In this document: positions 1 through 7,100 of the stretch, in pieces
Layout: every line of letters begins with the position of its first letter
Numbering within the stretch: the stretch's first letter is position 1
NCBI GenBank assembly: GCA_002887195.1
Contig: PJAB01001160.1
Coordinates: 1 to 16,758 of the forward strand
Reading direction: 5' to 3'
Source: Chrysochromulina parva
Lineage: Eukaryota > Haptophyta > Prymnesiales > Chrysochromulinaceae
DNA: 16,758 nt
Translations under genes and position numbers: made by a program
The notes under the pieces: model-generated
Told to the model about the DNA's origin: nothing
Database searches by the model: none
Seen by the model: the letters and a program-made list of their open reading frames with translations, nothing else

Positions 1-200
1 CCCCTTACCACAACCATCCGTTGTCCCGCCGGCGCGCCGCCCGCTGCCGAGAGCCCCTCCCCTTCTGTGCTGTGCTCACTTCAACTCGACAGATTGTATG
101 CAAGTGCTCACTACAACGCCTCACAGTTTTCACACCGAACCGGCGTGAATTTTTGCATGCTGACCATGCTGAACTCGAAGGCCAAGGTTCGGGACTCGAT

Positions 201-896
201 ATGGACGGCCTCCGGCGCTATCATCAGCGAATGCACGATATCGAGAAGGTGATGGCGCGTGACGAGATGACCATGTCCAGTATACGTGCGGCGGAGCAAG
301 AGGATTTGCGGCAGCAGGTTCAGAAGCTCAAGGAGGAGGGCAATGTGGCTTTCCGGTCGGGCAATTTGGCCAGTGCGCGCAGGCACTACACCGACGCCAT
401 CGAACTCGACTTCAAGTGCGGTAACGATGAGAAGCTGACCGCGGCGCTCTACGCCAATCGTGCGGCAGCCGCACTTGGAGCGAGCGACCACGCGCAGGCT
501 GAGGGCGACTGCCGACGCTCCTTACAGAGAGAAGACAGCAGCAAAGTGCAAGTGCGCTGCGCCGAAGCGTCCGTGGGCCTCGGTAAGCCCGCGGCGGCGC
601 TCGAGTGCCTCGCCCGCGCGCTAGTTATCGAGCCCACAAATCGCAAGGCGCGGGATCTAATCGCGGCGCTCCGGCGAGAGCACTCCGCCGACGTGCTCGG
701 TGAGGTGTCGCTGGAGACGATGACAAGGCTCCGCAAGCGCGCAGCCGCGCAAGCCGAGCGTGGCGCGCAGCAACAGGCGGACGCTTACGTGGGTGTGATC
801 GAGCTCCTTGGTGGTGATGCCCAGCTAGTGGACCCCAAGCATGCTTTGAGCACATGCCCGGACCGCCGCGCGCTCGGGCCGGGCCTGAGCCGCTGA
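201..896 (+). CDS. TTC4/CNS1-like TPR co-chaperone, short form
   Basis: Predicted 231-residue cytosolic co-chaperone with three TPR motifs at about residues 42-75, 80-112 and 116-149. The dicarboxylate-clamp residues that hold the C-terminal EEVD tail of Hsp70/Hsp90 are all visible: Lys44 and Asn48 (KEEGN), Asn86 (YANRAA), Lys115 and Arg119. The longer linker between helices of TPR1 and TPR2, with the C-x-N-D-x-x-L-T-A-x-L-Y pattern, resembles TTC4/CNS1 more than Hop. The frame is open upstream to near the window start, but without an ATG; the ATG at 201 has G at -3 and G at +4 and precedes an acidic/basic helical lead-in. The family normally has a C-terminal wheel domain (human TTC4 is near 390 residues); here the protein ends about 80 residues after TPR3, so it is a short form or continues in an unseen exon. 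TPR assignment is firm; the TTC4 subgroup is inference. Confidence 0.8.
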   Translation: MDGLRRYHQRMHDIEKVMARDEMTMSSIRAAEQEDLRQQVQKLKEEGNVAFRSGNLASARRHYTDAIELDFKCGNDEKLTAALYANRAAAALGASDHAQAEGDCRRSLQREDSSKVQVRCAEASVGLGKPAAALECLARALVIEPTNRKARDLIAALRREHSADVLGEVSLETMTRLRKRAAAQAERGAQQQADAYVGVIELLGGDAQLVDPKHALSTCPDRRALGPGLSR

Positions 897-1507
897 GGAC
901 CTGTGCGCTGCGCGCGCTCACTGAGCTGGCGGGGCGGCGGCCGACCGCCCGAGGCGAGACGCCCACGCCAGCGGAGATAAATGGTAGGTGCTGAAGAATA
1001 GTAGGCCGCGGTTATTAGAGTCTCGCCAAGAAATGGTAGACGTCAGGGAAGCGCGTCGGCCGGACCCGGCGGGGGCGGCGCAGCCCGCAGCGGGCTCCGG
1101 GTCAGCCGCGGTATGTAGTTTATTTAATGTTGAGCCGATGAATAATCTTGAATAATCAAAAATAATGATGTATGCCGAAGGAAGAACCGGAAGGGATCTT
1201 CTACTAGGAGCAACGACACAGCGACGGGGGAGGCAGCAGCCCGCGCGGGCGGCCCTGCCGTGCTGGGTGCGTGGCGCGTCCGGACGCCGGACCTGAGAGC
1301 GTCGGCAGCGTCCGCGCTCGGCCGCGCGGTCGTGGAAATGGAGACAGTGCAACACGCTGGATCCTGGGAATGGGAAGGAGTCTCACGCCACATTCTGGAC
1401 GGGGCGCTCGTACATGGTGAGCTTGGCAATCATGGTCCGCGACGGCGGAGCACGGCGGAAGAGACAAAAGCCATAAGAGCCACGCAATGGGAGAAAATGG
1501 CGCAGAT
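897..1507. other. Intergenic region between convergent 3' ends
   Basis: No convincing gene. It separates the converging 3' ends of the TPR gene and the small membrane protein gene. It holds a nested GC-rich hairpin (1063-1103) and an AT-rich island at about 1110-1170 with the hexamer AATAAA on the minus strand at 1119-1124, a plausible poly(A) signal for the minus-strand gene ending at 1508. Open frames here are arginine/proline-rich, mutually overlapping and lack domains, as expected by chance in GC-rich DNA. Confidence 0.5.
1063..1103. repeat. Nested GC-rich inverted repeat beside an AT-rich island
   Basis: Outer arms GACCCGG (1063-1069) and CCGGGTC (1097-1103) are perfectly complementary. 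Inside them AGCCCG (1082-1087) and CGGGCT (1091-1096) form a second perfect stem with a 3-nt loop. A T/A-rich stretch follows directly. It could be a 3'-end RNA structure for either converging gene; function is inferred only from position. Confidence 0.4.
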
Positions 1508-1987
1508 TTAGTAGAAGCGCGCGTTGCCCGTCTTGATGGCCTTCTCCTCGGCCTTGCCCTTGGACTGATCCTTGGACTTTCCGCCACTTGGCGGCGAGCC
1601 ACGGCAGGCCGCCGTCACGCGGGACCGCGCCAAGCCCGACTCCAACGCCGACGAAGTCGGCTGCATCCAGCGTGGCCCGCCCTTCTTGAAGCCCGCCTTC
1701 TTGAGCATCACGGTGTGAATGCTCTCGCGATGCATGCGGATATCGGCACGCACGGCGAGCATTCCACCCTTCAAAATGCGGCGAACGCCCATCTTCAGAT
1801 CTCCACCCTGCTCGATCTCCGTGCCGCAGATGCCGAGGGCCACAAATGGGATGCAAATCACCGGCAGGATAGTGACGAGCAGAAGCGGAAACCAGTCGAA
1901 TAGGAACTGGACCACGGTCAGATCACCAACGTAGGACTGGAGGGCCTCGGGCATCGGCCCAGCCAGAAAATCGGTGACGACCTCCAT
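1508..1987 (-). CDS. Small single-span membrane protein, family not recognised
   Basis: Predicted 159-residue protein starting at an ATG. A strongly hydrophobic segment, residues 27-54 (Phe/Leu/Ile/Val-rich, with two prolines), should cross or enter a membrane. The remainder is cationic: residues 62-106 are rich in Lys/Arg/Gly/Met, and residues 135-152 form a Lys/Ser/Gly-rich tail. No signal peptide with a cleavage site is evident and I do not recognise a family. Coding status rests on the clean hydrophobic segment and on its position divergent to the CS-domain gene. The segment around residues 110-135 is low-complexity and could be a retained intron, though no clear splice pair stands out. 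Confidence 0.55.
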   Translation of the reverse strand: MEVVTDFLAGPMPEALQSYVGDLTVVQFLFDWFPLLLVTILPVICIPFVALGICGTEIEQGGDLKMGVRRILKGGMLAVRADIRMHRESIHTVMLKKAGFKKGGPRWMQPTSSALESGLARSRVTAACRGSPPSGGKSKDQSKGKAEEKAIKTGNARFY

Positions 1988-2179
1988 GCGCCAGCCGGGG
2001 AGAACTGCTCGTGCGAAATGCCGGCGGTGCGGCGAAAGAGTCGGAAAGTTGTTGGACTTGACATTTTAGGAAGGTATTGGGTGAACACTACGACACGACT
2101 GCGATTGCGATTGCGACGCGGGGGGATCTCATGCGATTTCATATGTCAAGTTTCTGCTTCGAGGAAGGCAGGTGTCCTG
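1988..2179. promoter_or_regulatory. Probable shared promoter, membrane protein / CS protein
   Basis: 192 bp between the ATG of the minus-strand membrane protein and the preferred ATG of the plus-strand CS protein. It includes a short tandem GCGATT repeat at about 2100-2112. An in-frame ATG at 2018 would extend the CS protein into this segment and leave only 30 bp between genes. Promoter role is inferred from the divergent arrangement. Confidence 0.4.
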
Positions 2180-2836
2180 ATGTCGCGAGGAGCAGTGTCG
2201 AGCTCGAAAGACAAGCTGGAGCTGGTGGAGAAGGGAGAGGGAGATCAAGACGAACTCGATCTGGAGGAAAACACCGAGGCTGAGGCAATGGCGCTGATCG
2301 TAGCTGCTCCAACCACGCTCACGCTACCGCGCTCGTCCGTGCCAGCTGGAGTTCAGATCAAGTGGTTTCAAAGGAAAGAGATGCTGACAATAGAAATTGC
2401 GGTGCCTGGCTGCGAGAATCCGGAAGTATCTATGACGGACGGAGGCGAAATCAAGCTCACGGCCAAGGACCCGAAGCATTGCGTCACGCTGCATCTGCTG
2501 CGCCGAATCCACACGAGCAAGAGCCGCTGGTTCCATTTGGGCAGGGTGGTCAAGCTCGAGCTGTGGAAGGCCGAGTACGGGCTCGGCCATTGGAATAAGC
2601 TAGTCGTAGGCGAGAAGCTTCCAAACGTGCTCATCGACTGGACCTCGTGGATCGATGAGGCCGAGGAGACTGAGATACGAAACAACCCATACGGGCACGA
2701 CACGCACCACATGATCGGTGCGATGGGTGCGAACTGGGGCAGCAACGTGGACCGGAAGATCAAGGCTACGGCCCAGGCCGCGAAACTGAACACGTCCAGG
2801 CCTGACGATCCCGATGAAGATATCACGTGCGTTTGA
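2180..2836 (+). CDS. p23-like CS-domain co-chaperone
   Basis: Predicted 218-residue soluble protein. An acidic N-terminal lead of about 50 residues is followed by a CS (CHORD-Sgt1/p23) beta-sandwich at about residues 59-160. It opens with I-K-W-F-Q-R-K-x-x-L-x-I and V-P-G-C-x-N-P-x-V, and closes with the p23-type ending W-x-K-L...P-N-V-x-I-D-W-x-x-W-I-D-E, where p23 and the CS domain of HACD3 carry W-x-R-L...D-x-x-x-W-x-D-E. No membrane segment follows, which argues against HACD3, and no TPR or SGS domain argues against Sgt1. p23-class proteins bind the ATP-bound Hsp90 dimer. The frame is open back to an ATG at 2018 (272 residues) and another good ATG lies at 2288; 2180 is a compromise, as the segment before it is Arg-rich and non-domain. 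The TTC4-like gene, another chaperone partner, lies nearby. Confidence 0.78.
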   Translation: MSRGAVSSSKDKLELVEKGEGDQDELDLEENTEAEAMALIVAAPTTLTLPRSSVPAGVQIKWFQRKEMLTIEIAVPGCENPEVSMTDGGEIKLTAKDPKHCVTLHLLRRIHTSKSRWFHLGRVVKLELWKAEYGLGHWNKLVVGEKLPNVLIDWTSWIDEAEETEIRNNPYGHDTHHMIGAMGANWGSNVDRKIKATAQAAKLNTSRPDDPDEDITCV

Positions 2837-3041
2837 GGAGAGAGGCCCCAGGTTCGGTTCGGACGGGCGGCGTCCACACGTGTACGCCCAGATATCGGCC
2901 GCGTTCGCGTATTTGATTTTGCGCCGCGGCGGTGTTTAGTAGAATTAGTAAGAAAGGTTTCGCATCCGCACACAGTGTCTTGGCCGAGACGGGCGCGCGT
3001 CGTCGAGGCCACCTGGTCCACTCTGACCACTCTTTAAGCTC

Positions 3042-3605
3042 CTAGACTCGTCGATCCTCTTGACCACGCCAATCGAGGTACAATGCCTCAAACTTCGCAC
3101 GCTCCGCCTCGCTGTCTAGCTGGCTCAACGGCGCGTAGCTCGATACAAACATGCGCGACGTGTACAGCACGCCATCGAGGTGGTCGCACTCATGCTGGAA
3201 GGCGCGTGCGCGGTCGCCTCGCAGCACGCACTCCACGGTGGTCCCTGACAGCGTATCGAAGGCCACTTCCACGCTCTGCGGCCGTTCAACGAGGGCTCCG
3301 TGACCAGGAACGGAGAGGCACGCCTCCCAATCGACCCCGTACGCGCGTGAAGTGCGCAGCACGCGCGGGTTGAGCACCACCAACGGTCGCCCATTTCGCC
3401 GCTCGGGCGCGAGCATGAAGAGACGCAAAGACACGCCAAGCTGTGGCGCGGCAAGGCCCTGGCCCTTGTGCAGCGTGAGCATGCGCGTCATCTCGCCGAG
3501 CAAAGACGATACGGACGCCAGCTGCGAGCGTCGTACGGGCTCGCAAACTTGTCGCAGCACGCTCGCGCCATCGAGGTGGAGCCGGAAGCGCTCGCCGACA
3601 GGCAT
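3042..3605 (-). CDS. def: Peptide deformylase
   Basis: 187-residue metalloenzyme that removes the formyl group from the initiator methionine of nascent organellar (or bacterial) proteins. All three signature motifs are present: motif 1 G-Q-G-L-A-A-P-Q at residues 48-55; motif 2 E-A-C-L-S-V-P-G at 94-101, with metal ligand Cys96; motif 3 Q-H-E-C-D-H-L-D-G at 137-145, with ligands His138 and His142 and catalytic Glu139. Motif 2 normally reads E-G-C-L-S; Gly to Ala is a mild deviation also known among divergent family members. The length fits the catalytic domain alone, so no transit peptide is visible in this frame. The same frame stays open for 16 codons upstream of the ATG before a stop, so a spliced targeting extension is possible. 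Divergent to the repeat-protein gene 153 bp away. Confidence 0.93.
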   Translation of the reverse strand: MPVGERFRLHLDGASVLRQVCEPVRRSQLASVSSLLGEMTRMLTLHKGQGLAAPQLGVSLRLFMLAPERRNGRPLVVLNPRVLRTSRAYGVDWEACLSVPGHGALVERPQSVEVAFDTLSGTTVECVLRGDRARAFQHECDHLDGVLYTSRMFVSSYAPLSQLDSEAERAKFEALYLDWRGQEDRRV

Positions 3606-3758
3606 GTTTTTCGGCAGAACTTTTCTCGGGTGAGTGGACGCGCGGCGGAACTGCTGAAAGCGCGGAGCTTACTTCGTCACATCTCTCCTCTCCTGCTTCG
3701 CGTCGTTTTGGCATTTTGCGGGCCATGGAGCAACCCGCCGAAGTCGGCATTGAGAATC
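3606..3758. promoter_or_regulatory. Probable shared promoter, deformylase / repeat protein
   Basis: 153 bp between divergent start codons. It contains a pyrimidine-rich stretch near 3680-3695 and one TTCGTC hexamer at 3673-3678. On the minus strand a GTAAG...TTTCAG pair could mark a tiny intron in an extended deformylase transcript. Promoter function is inferred from position. Confidence 0.4.
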
Positions 3759-6422
3759 ATGTCGGAAGACATCGCCCATGCCGAGCGTGAGCGCATCCTC
3801 GCGTCGCTGCGCCGCGAGCGCGAAGAGCGCCGCGCGACGGAGCTGGCCTCGTACGCACCGGCTCCAGATCCGGCGGCGGCAGCAGCAGCAGACGAGGACA
3901 GTACGTGGGAGCAACGACGAATGGAGCGCATCGCACTTGTGCAGCGGCTCCTGAGCGAGCGCGAGGCTACAGCGGCGATCGCCGCACCACGCATCGCATG
4001 GGAGGATCGGCTCGAGCGCCACACGTCGCGGATCGAGTCCGAGCTTGGCCTCAGTCGCTCGCGAGATGAGAGCCCGCGCAAGTCGAAGCCCAACACCCCT
4101 GCTCGCGCAGGCGGCGAGCTGAAGTTCGCTCGGTCGGGGCTCGACGAGGCCCTTGAGAAGGCCGCGCGTGACCGGACCGCGCTCGAAGCCGAGGCGCTCA
4201 GCCTTGGGGCGCTCGGTGCCGCGGAGCTCGATGCCATCGGCACTCATGCGCAGGATCAGCTCGAGAGGCTGGGTGCTGGCGCCAACGGTGCGAGAGAGGG
4301 CCCGTCGGCCGCGCCCCAGCGGTCGGGCATCCCGAGCCCAGCGCCGCGAACGGCGCCGCCCTATCGTGCCATCGGCCAGCCGCCTCAGCCGCCGCCGCCG
4401 CCGCCGCCGCCGCCACCGCCGCCACCGCCGGCCGCCTTTGGTGGCAAGAAGGCTGCGCCGGGCGGCAGCTGCGCCACGCCACGTGCAGCGTCTGCCCAGT
4501 CGCAGCGGCCGGCGCGGCCTTCCACTGGGCGCCTGTCCGTGGGCGGCGGCGGTGGCGGCGGCGGTGCGGGGCCCTTTGGCGAGGCGACCGCCGCGCGCGC
4601 CGAGAGCAGCAAGGGCAAAGACAAGACGCCACTGCCGACAGGCTTTGATGCATGTACCTTCCAGCCAGCCATCAACCAGCACTCGGCACGACTGGTCGAC
4701 CAGGACGCGGACAAGCGCGGCCATGGGCTGTACGCGCGGCTTGCCAGCCAGAGGGTCGAGGCGTACGCCAAGCGTGAGCTCCTGCGCATGGAGGCTGAGC
4801 GGGAGAAGCTCGCCGAGTGCACCTTCGCACCCAAGATCAATCCGACCTCGGCTGGCGCCAAGACGCCCGCACTCAAGGGCGTCGCACCCAAGGGCGGCAG
4901 CGGCGGCGGCGGCGACGGTACGGGCCGCAAGATGGCGGCGGGAGAGCGCCTCCATGCGGACTCGGACCGTCGCTCCGAGATGCGCGAGCGCACGCGGGTC
5001 GCGTCAGAGCGGTGGGAGCTGTCCAACCACAGCTTCACGCCACACATCAACCCGACGTCCGAGGCGCTCGCGGCCGAGCTGACATCGAATCGTCCGATCC
5101 ACGAGCGCATCGAGGAGCTGCAGCGCAAAAAGGACGATAACATCCGTGCGCTCCGCGCCAAGCTCGCCGAGGAGGAGGACGCGACCTTTGCACCGCAGAT
5201 CAACCCGACGTCCGCGCAGCTCGCGATCGCGGCGCAGCAGCAGACGGCGTCCTCGATGCCGCTCGAGCTCTCGGCGCGCCTCGGCTCGCACCACGCGTCG
5301 CAGCTCTCGTCGACGGCCGGCGCGGGCCGCTCGAGCGCCGCCGAGCGGCTCGCTCACGACGCAATGCTCCAGATCGAGCGCAAGGCACAGCGGGAGCTGC
5401 AGAGGCGTGAGGCCGAGGAGCAGCAATGCACCTTTAAGCCAGCGGTCAACCCGCTCTCGCACAGGCTCGTGCAGGAGGCAGAGGCTTCGCAGGAGCTGCC
5501 GGCTGGCGTCTTCAATCGCCTGCAGCGTGCGGCCGAAGTGAGCGACGAGCGGCGTAGGGAGCGGTTGCAGCAGCAGCGCGAGGAGGAGAAGAAGCTCTTC
5601 CAGCCCACCACGTCGGAGGCGAATGACATCCTGCTCTCCGCGCGCTCGGCCCGTCTGCACGAGTCGGAGCTCGAGCGCACCGAGCGTCTCGCGTACGTCG
5701 ACGCGAAGCGGCGCGAGGCTCTGATCACGCAGCTGGCGCAGCAGCACTACTCCCAGTACACGCACAAGCCGCAGATCGACCCGATCTCGGCGCAGCTCGC
5801 GCGCTCGAAGACGCACGCGGAGCTCTCGGCGAACGCCTCGGGCAAGGCGCTCAAGGCGACGCTCGCAAAGAAGCGCGAGTCGATCGAGCAGGTCGCGTGC
5901 CCATTCAAACCGACGATCGACTCCAAGTCGGCCGTGCTCGCCGCGAGCGCGCCCGAGCGCATCTCGCACAACCCGGAGCACGTCGATTCGCTCACCGCGC
6001 GGCTCGCGACCGAGCAGAGGGAGCGCGAGGAGCGTCTCGAGCGCATCCGGCGCAAGGTGGAGGCCGACAAGATGAAGGACTGTACGTTTGCGCCCGAGAC
6101 GGTGAAGCAGACGCCCTCGACTGCTGAGGACAAGCCGCTGATCGTGCGCGGGCTCGGGCGCTACATGGAGCTCAAGCAGATGGCGAAGCGGCAGTCGGAG
6201 GCGCAGAAGCAGCGCGAGCAGAAGGCCTTTCTCATCGAGCCGCCTTCGCGGTTGCACCCTTACACCGTCCCCGAGCCCTTTGTGCTGCACGATAAGGCGC
6301 GTGACGAGCGCTTCGAGCGCACGCGCAAGGAGGTTGAGGAGAGTCGCAATGCCGAGTGCACCTTCACGCCCAAGATCAATGAGGTGAGCGTGCGGTCGCT
6401 GCTCCGCTCCTCGGCCGGCTGA
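3759..6422 (+). CDS. Large coiled-coil protein with eleven CTFxPxIN repeats
   Basis: 887 residues from the ATG at 3759. The frame continues upstream but there only mirrors the deformylase gene. The N-terminal 200 residues are charged, mainly helical and Arg/Glu-rich. A run of 14 prolines follows (residues 211-224), then Ala/Ser-rich sequence and eight glycines (262-269). From residue 299 to the end a unit recurs eleven times: a charged helical stretch of about 30-45 residues followed by a short motif of the type C-T-F-x-P-x-I-N-x-x-S. Motif starts are at residues 299, 354, 424, 475, 557, 612, 667, 714, 775, 822 and 867, giving a period of 45-82. Units 6 and 10 are degenerate (K-L-F-Q-P; K-A-F-L-I). 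Similar short motifs occur in large axonemal or cytoskeletal proteins of protists; that link is from memory, so the ciliary role is inference. No catalytic domain is visible. Confidence 0.85.
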   Translation: MSEDIAHAERERILASLRREREERRATELASYAPAPDPAAAAAADEDSTWEQRRMERIALVQRLLSEREATAAIAAPRIAWEDRLERHTSRIESELGLSRSRDESPRKSKPNTPARAGGELKFARSGLDEALEKAARDRTALEAEALSLGALGAAELDAIGTHAQDQLERLGAGANGAREGPSAAPQRSGIPSPAPRTAPPYRAIGQPPQPPPPPPPPPPPPPPAAFGGKKAAPGGSCATPRAASAQSQRPARPSTGRLSVGGGGGGGGAGPFGEATAARAESSKGKDKTPLPTGFDACTFQPAINQHSARLVDQDADKRGHGLYARLASQRVEAYAKRELLRMEAEREKLAECTFAPKINPTSAGAKTPALKGVAPKGGSGGGGDGTGRKMAAGERLHADSDRRSEMRERTRVASERWELSNHSFTPHINPTSEALAAELTSNRPIHERIEELQRKKDDNIRALRAKLAEEEDATFAPQINPTSAQLAIAAQQQTASSMPLELSARLGSHHASQLSSTAGAGRSSAAERLAHDAMLQIERKAQRELQRREAEEQQCTFKPAVNPLSHRLVQEAEASQELPAGVFNRLQRAAEVSDERRRERLQQQREEEKKLFQPTTSEANDILLSARSARLHESELERTERLAYVDAKRREALITQLAQQHYSQYTHKPQIDPISAQLARSKTHAELSANASGKALKATLAKKRESIEQVACPFKPTIDSKSAVLAASAPERISHNPEHVDSLTARLATEQREREERLERIRRKVEADKMKDCTFAPETVKQTPSTAEDKPLIVRGLGRYMELKQMAKRQSEAQKQREQKAFLIEPPSRLHPYTVPEPFVLHDKARDERFERTRKEVEESRNAECTFTPKINEVSVRSLLRSSAG
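4389..4430 (+). repeat. CCG/CCA triplet microsatellite encoding polyproline
   Basis: Fourteen consecutive proline codons, mostly CCG with a few CCA, inside the repeat-protein gene. A second short triplet tract, GGC/GGT for eight glycines, lies at 4542-4565. Both are the kind of sequence that varies in length between strains. Confidence 0.9.
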
Positions 6423-6680
6423 GCCGCAGGGAGGTGGTCGGGGGGCAGGGGGCAGTGTCTGCGCACACCATGGTCGCGCACGGTGCACACGCGTGCGTGG
6501 GCACCGAGAGCGTGGAGAGACAGTGTGTCCTCAAAGCGGCGCGTAAAAAGGAGCGGGCGCGGAGCGCAACCACAAGCACGAAGCGTGTGTTTATTCAGCT
6601 CCTGTGCCTCCTCGCAGTATCATGCAGTATGGGGATGTGTGTGCTGAGCGGAGGGTTGTTCGATATGATTGTGCGGTCGG

Positions 6681-6703
6681 TTCGACGTCGAAACGCGGTT
6701 TCG
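6681..6703. repeat. Overlapping palindromes
   Basis: A perfect 12-bp palindrome TTCGACGTCGAA (6681-6692) overlaps an inverted repeat CGAAAC-GCG-GTTTCG (6689-6703); a further GGTTCGAAAC copy of the half-site follows at about 6710-6719. It may be a protein-binding cluster or an RNA structure at the 3' end of the upstream gene. Confidence 0.35.
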
Positions 6704-6832
6704 CTTGGCGGTTCGAAACATACCCGCGTAAAATCTAAATACACCGCGTCAACCGTCATGATACACCTCCGACGTGGGACGTGTTCTGTGGCGGCAAGCA
6801 AGGGCGGGGCCGGGCGCGCGCGCTAGAGCCGC

Positions 6833-6886
6833 GAGCGGCTCACGTTCAGCATGTGCGCTTCAGAGCGGCTCAAGTTCAGCATGTGC
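6833..6886 (+). repeat. Tandem 24-bp direct repeat in the CtIP-like upstream region
   Basis: Copies at 6833-6856 and 6863-6886 match at 23 of 24 positions and are spaced 30 bp apart. Each contains the core GTTCAGCATGTGC. They sit about 215-270 bp upstream of the CtIP-like ATG and could be paired regulatory sites or a simple slippage duplication. Confidence 0.5.
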
Positions 6887-7100
6887 TCGGCCGCGGCGGG
6901 GCCGCTTTCCGAGGTCTTCGAGGCTGTTTGTGCGCATGCAACGAAATTCGGTCTTGGGCTGTGCTTGGCAAAAACCGATCGCGAAACAGGACGACGAAGG
7001 TCCCGGACCCGGTTCGAGTCTTCCATCGCGGCACTCGGCTCCGTCGCGCGCGTGCGCGCGTGTGCGTGTCGTCCGCTCGACTCTCCGCCTCGCCGACGTC

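Larger units (their letters stand above)
6423..7100. other. Intergenic region before the CtIP-like gene
   Basis: No supported gene. It should hold the 3' UTR of the repeat protein and the promoter and 5' UTR of the CtIP-like gene. It contains interlocking palindromes around 6681-6703 and a tandem 24-bp repeat at 6833-6886. The open frames present lack recognisable domains, and the long frame leading into the CtIP-like gene is Arg/Ser/Pro-rich and begins without an ATG. Confidence 0.45.

Noticed and set aside
3468..3758. Upstream extension of the repeat protein by 97 residues
   Set aside because: This stretch lies antisense over the deformylase gene and the shared promoter; the composition differs and the first ATG in good position is at 3759.
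5004..6488. 494-residue minus-strand frame opposite the repeat protein
   Set aside because: It is Arg/Leu-rich and mirrors the plus-strand codons; stop codons are rare by chance in this GC-rich coding sequence.
6434..6826. 130-residue frame downstream of the repeat protein
   Set aside because: No protein-like periodicity or domain; contains the palindromic cluster and probably lies in a 3' UTR or spacer.
7011..7020. GGTTCGAGTC, resembling a tRNA B box
   Set aside because: The flanks cannot form a T stem and no A box or acceptor stem is present.
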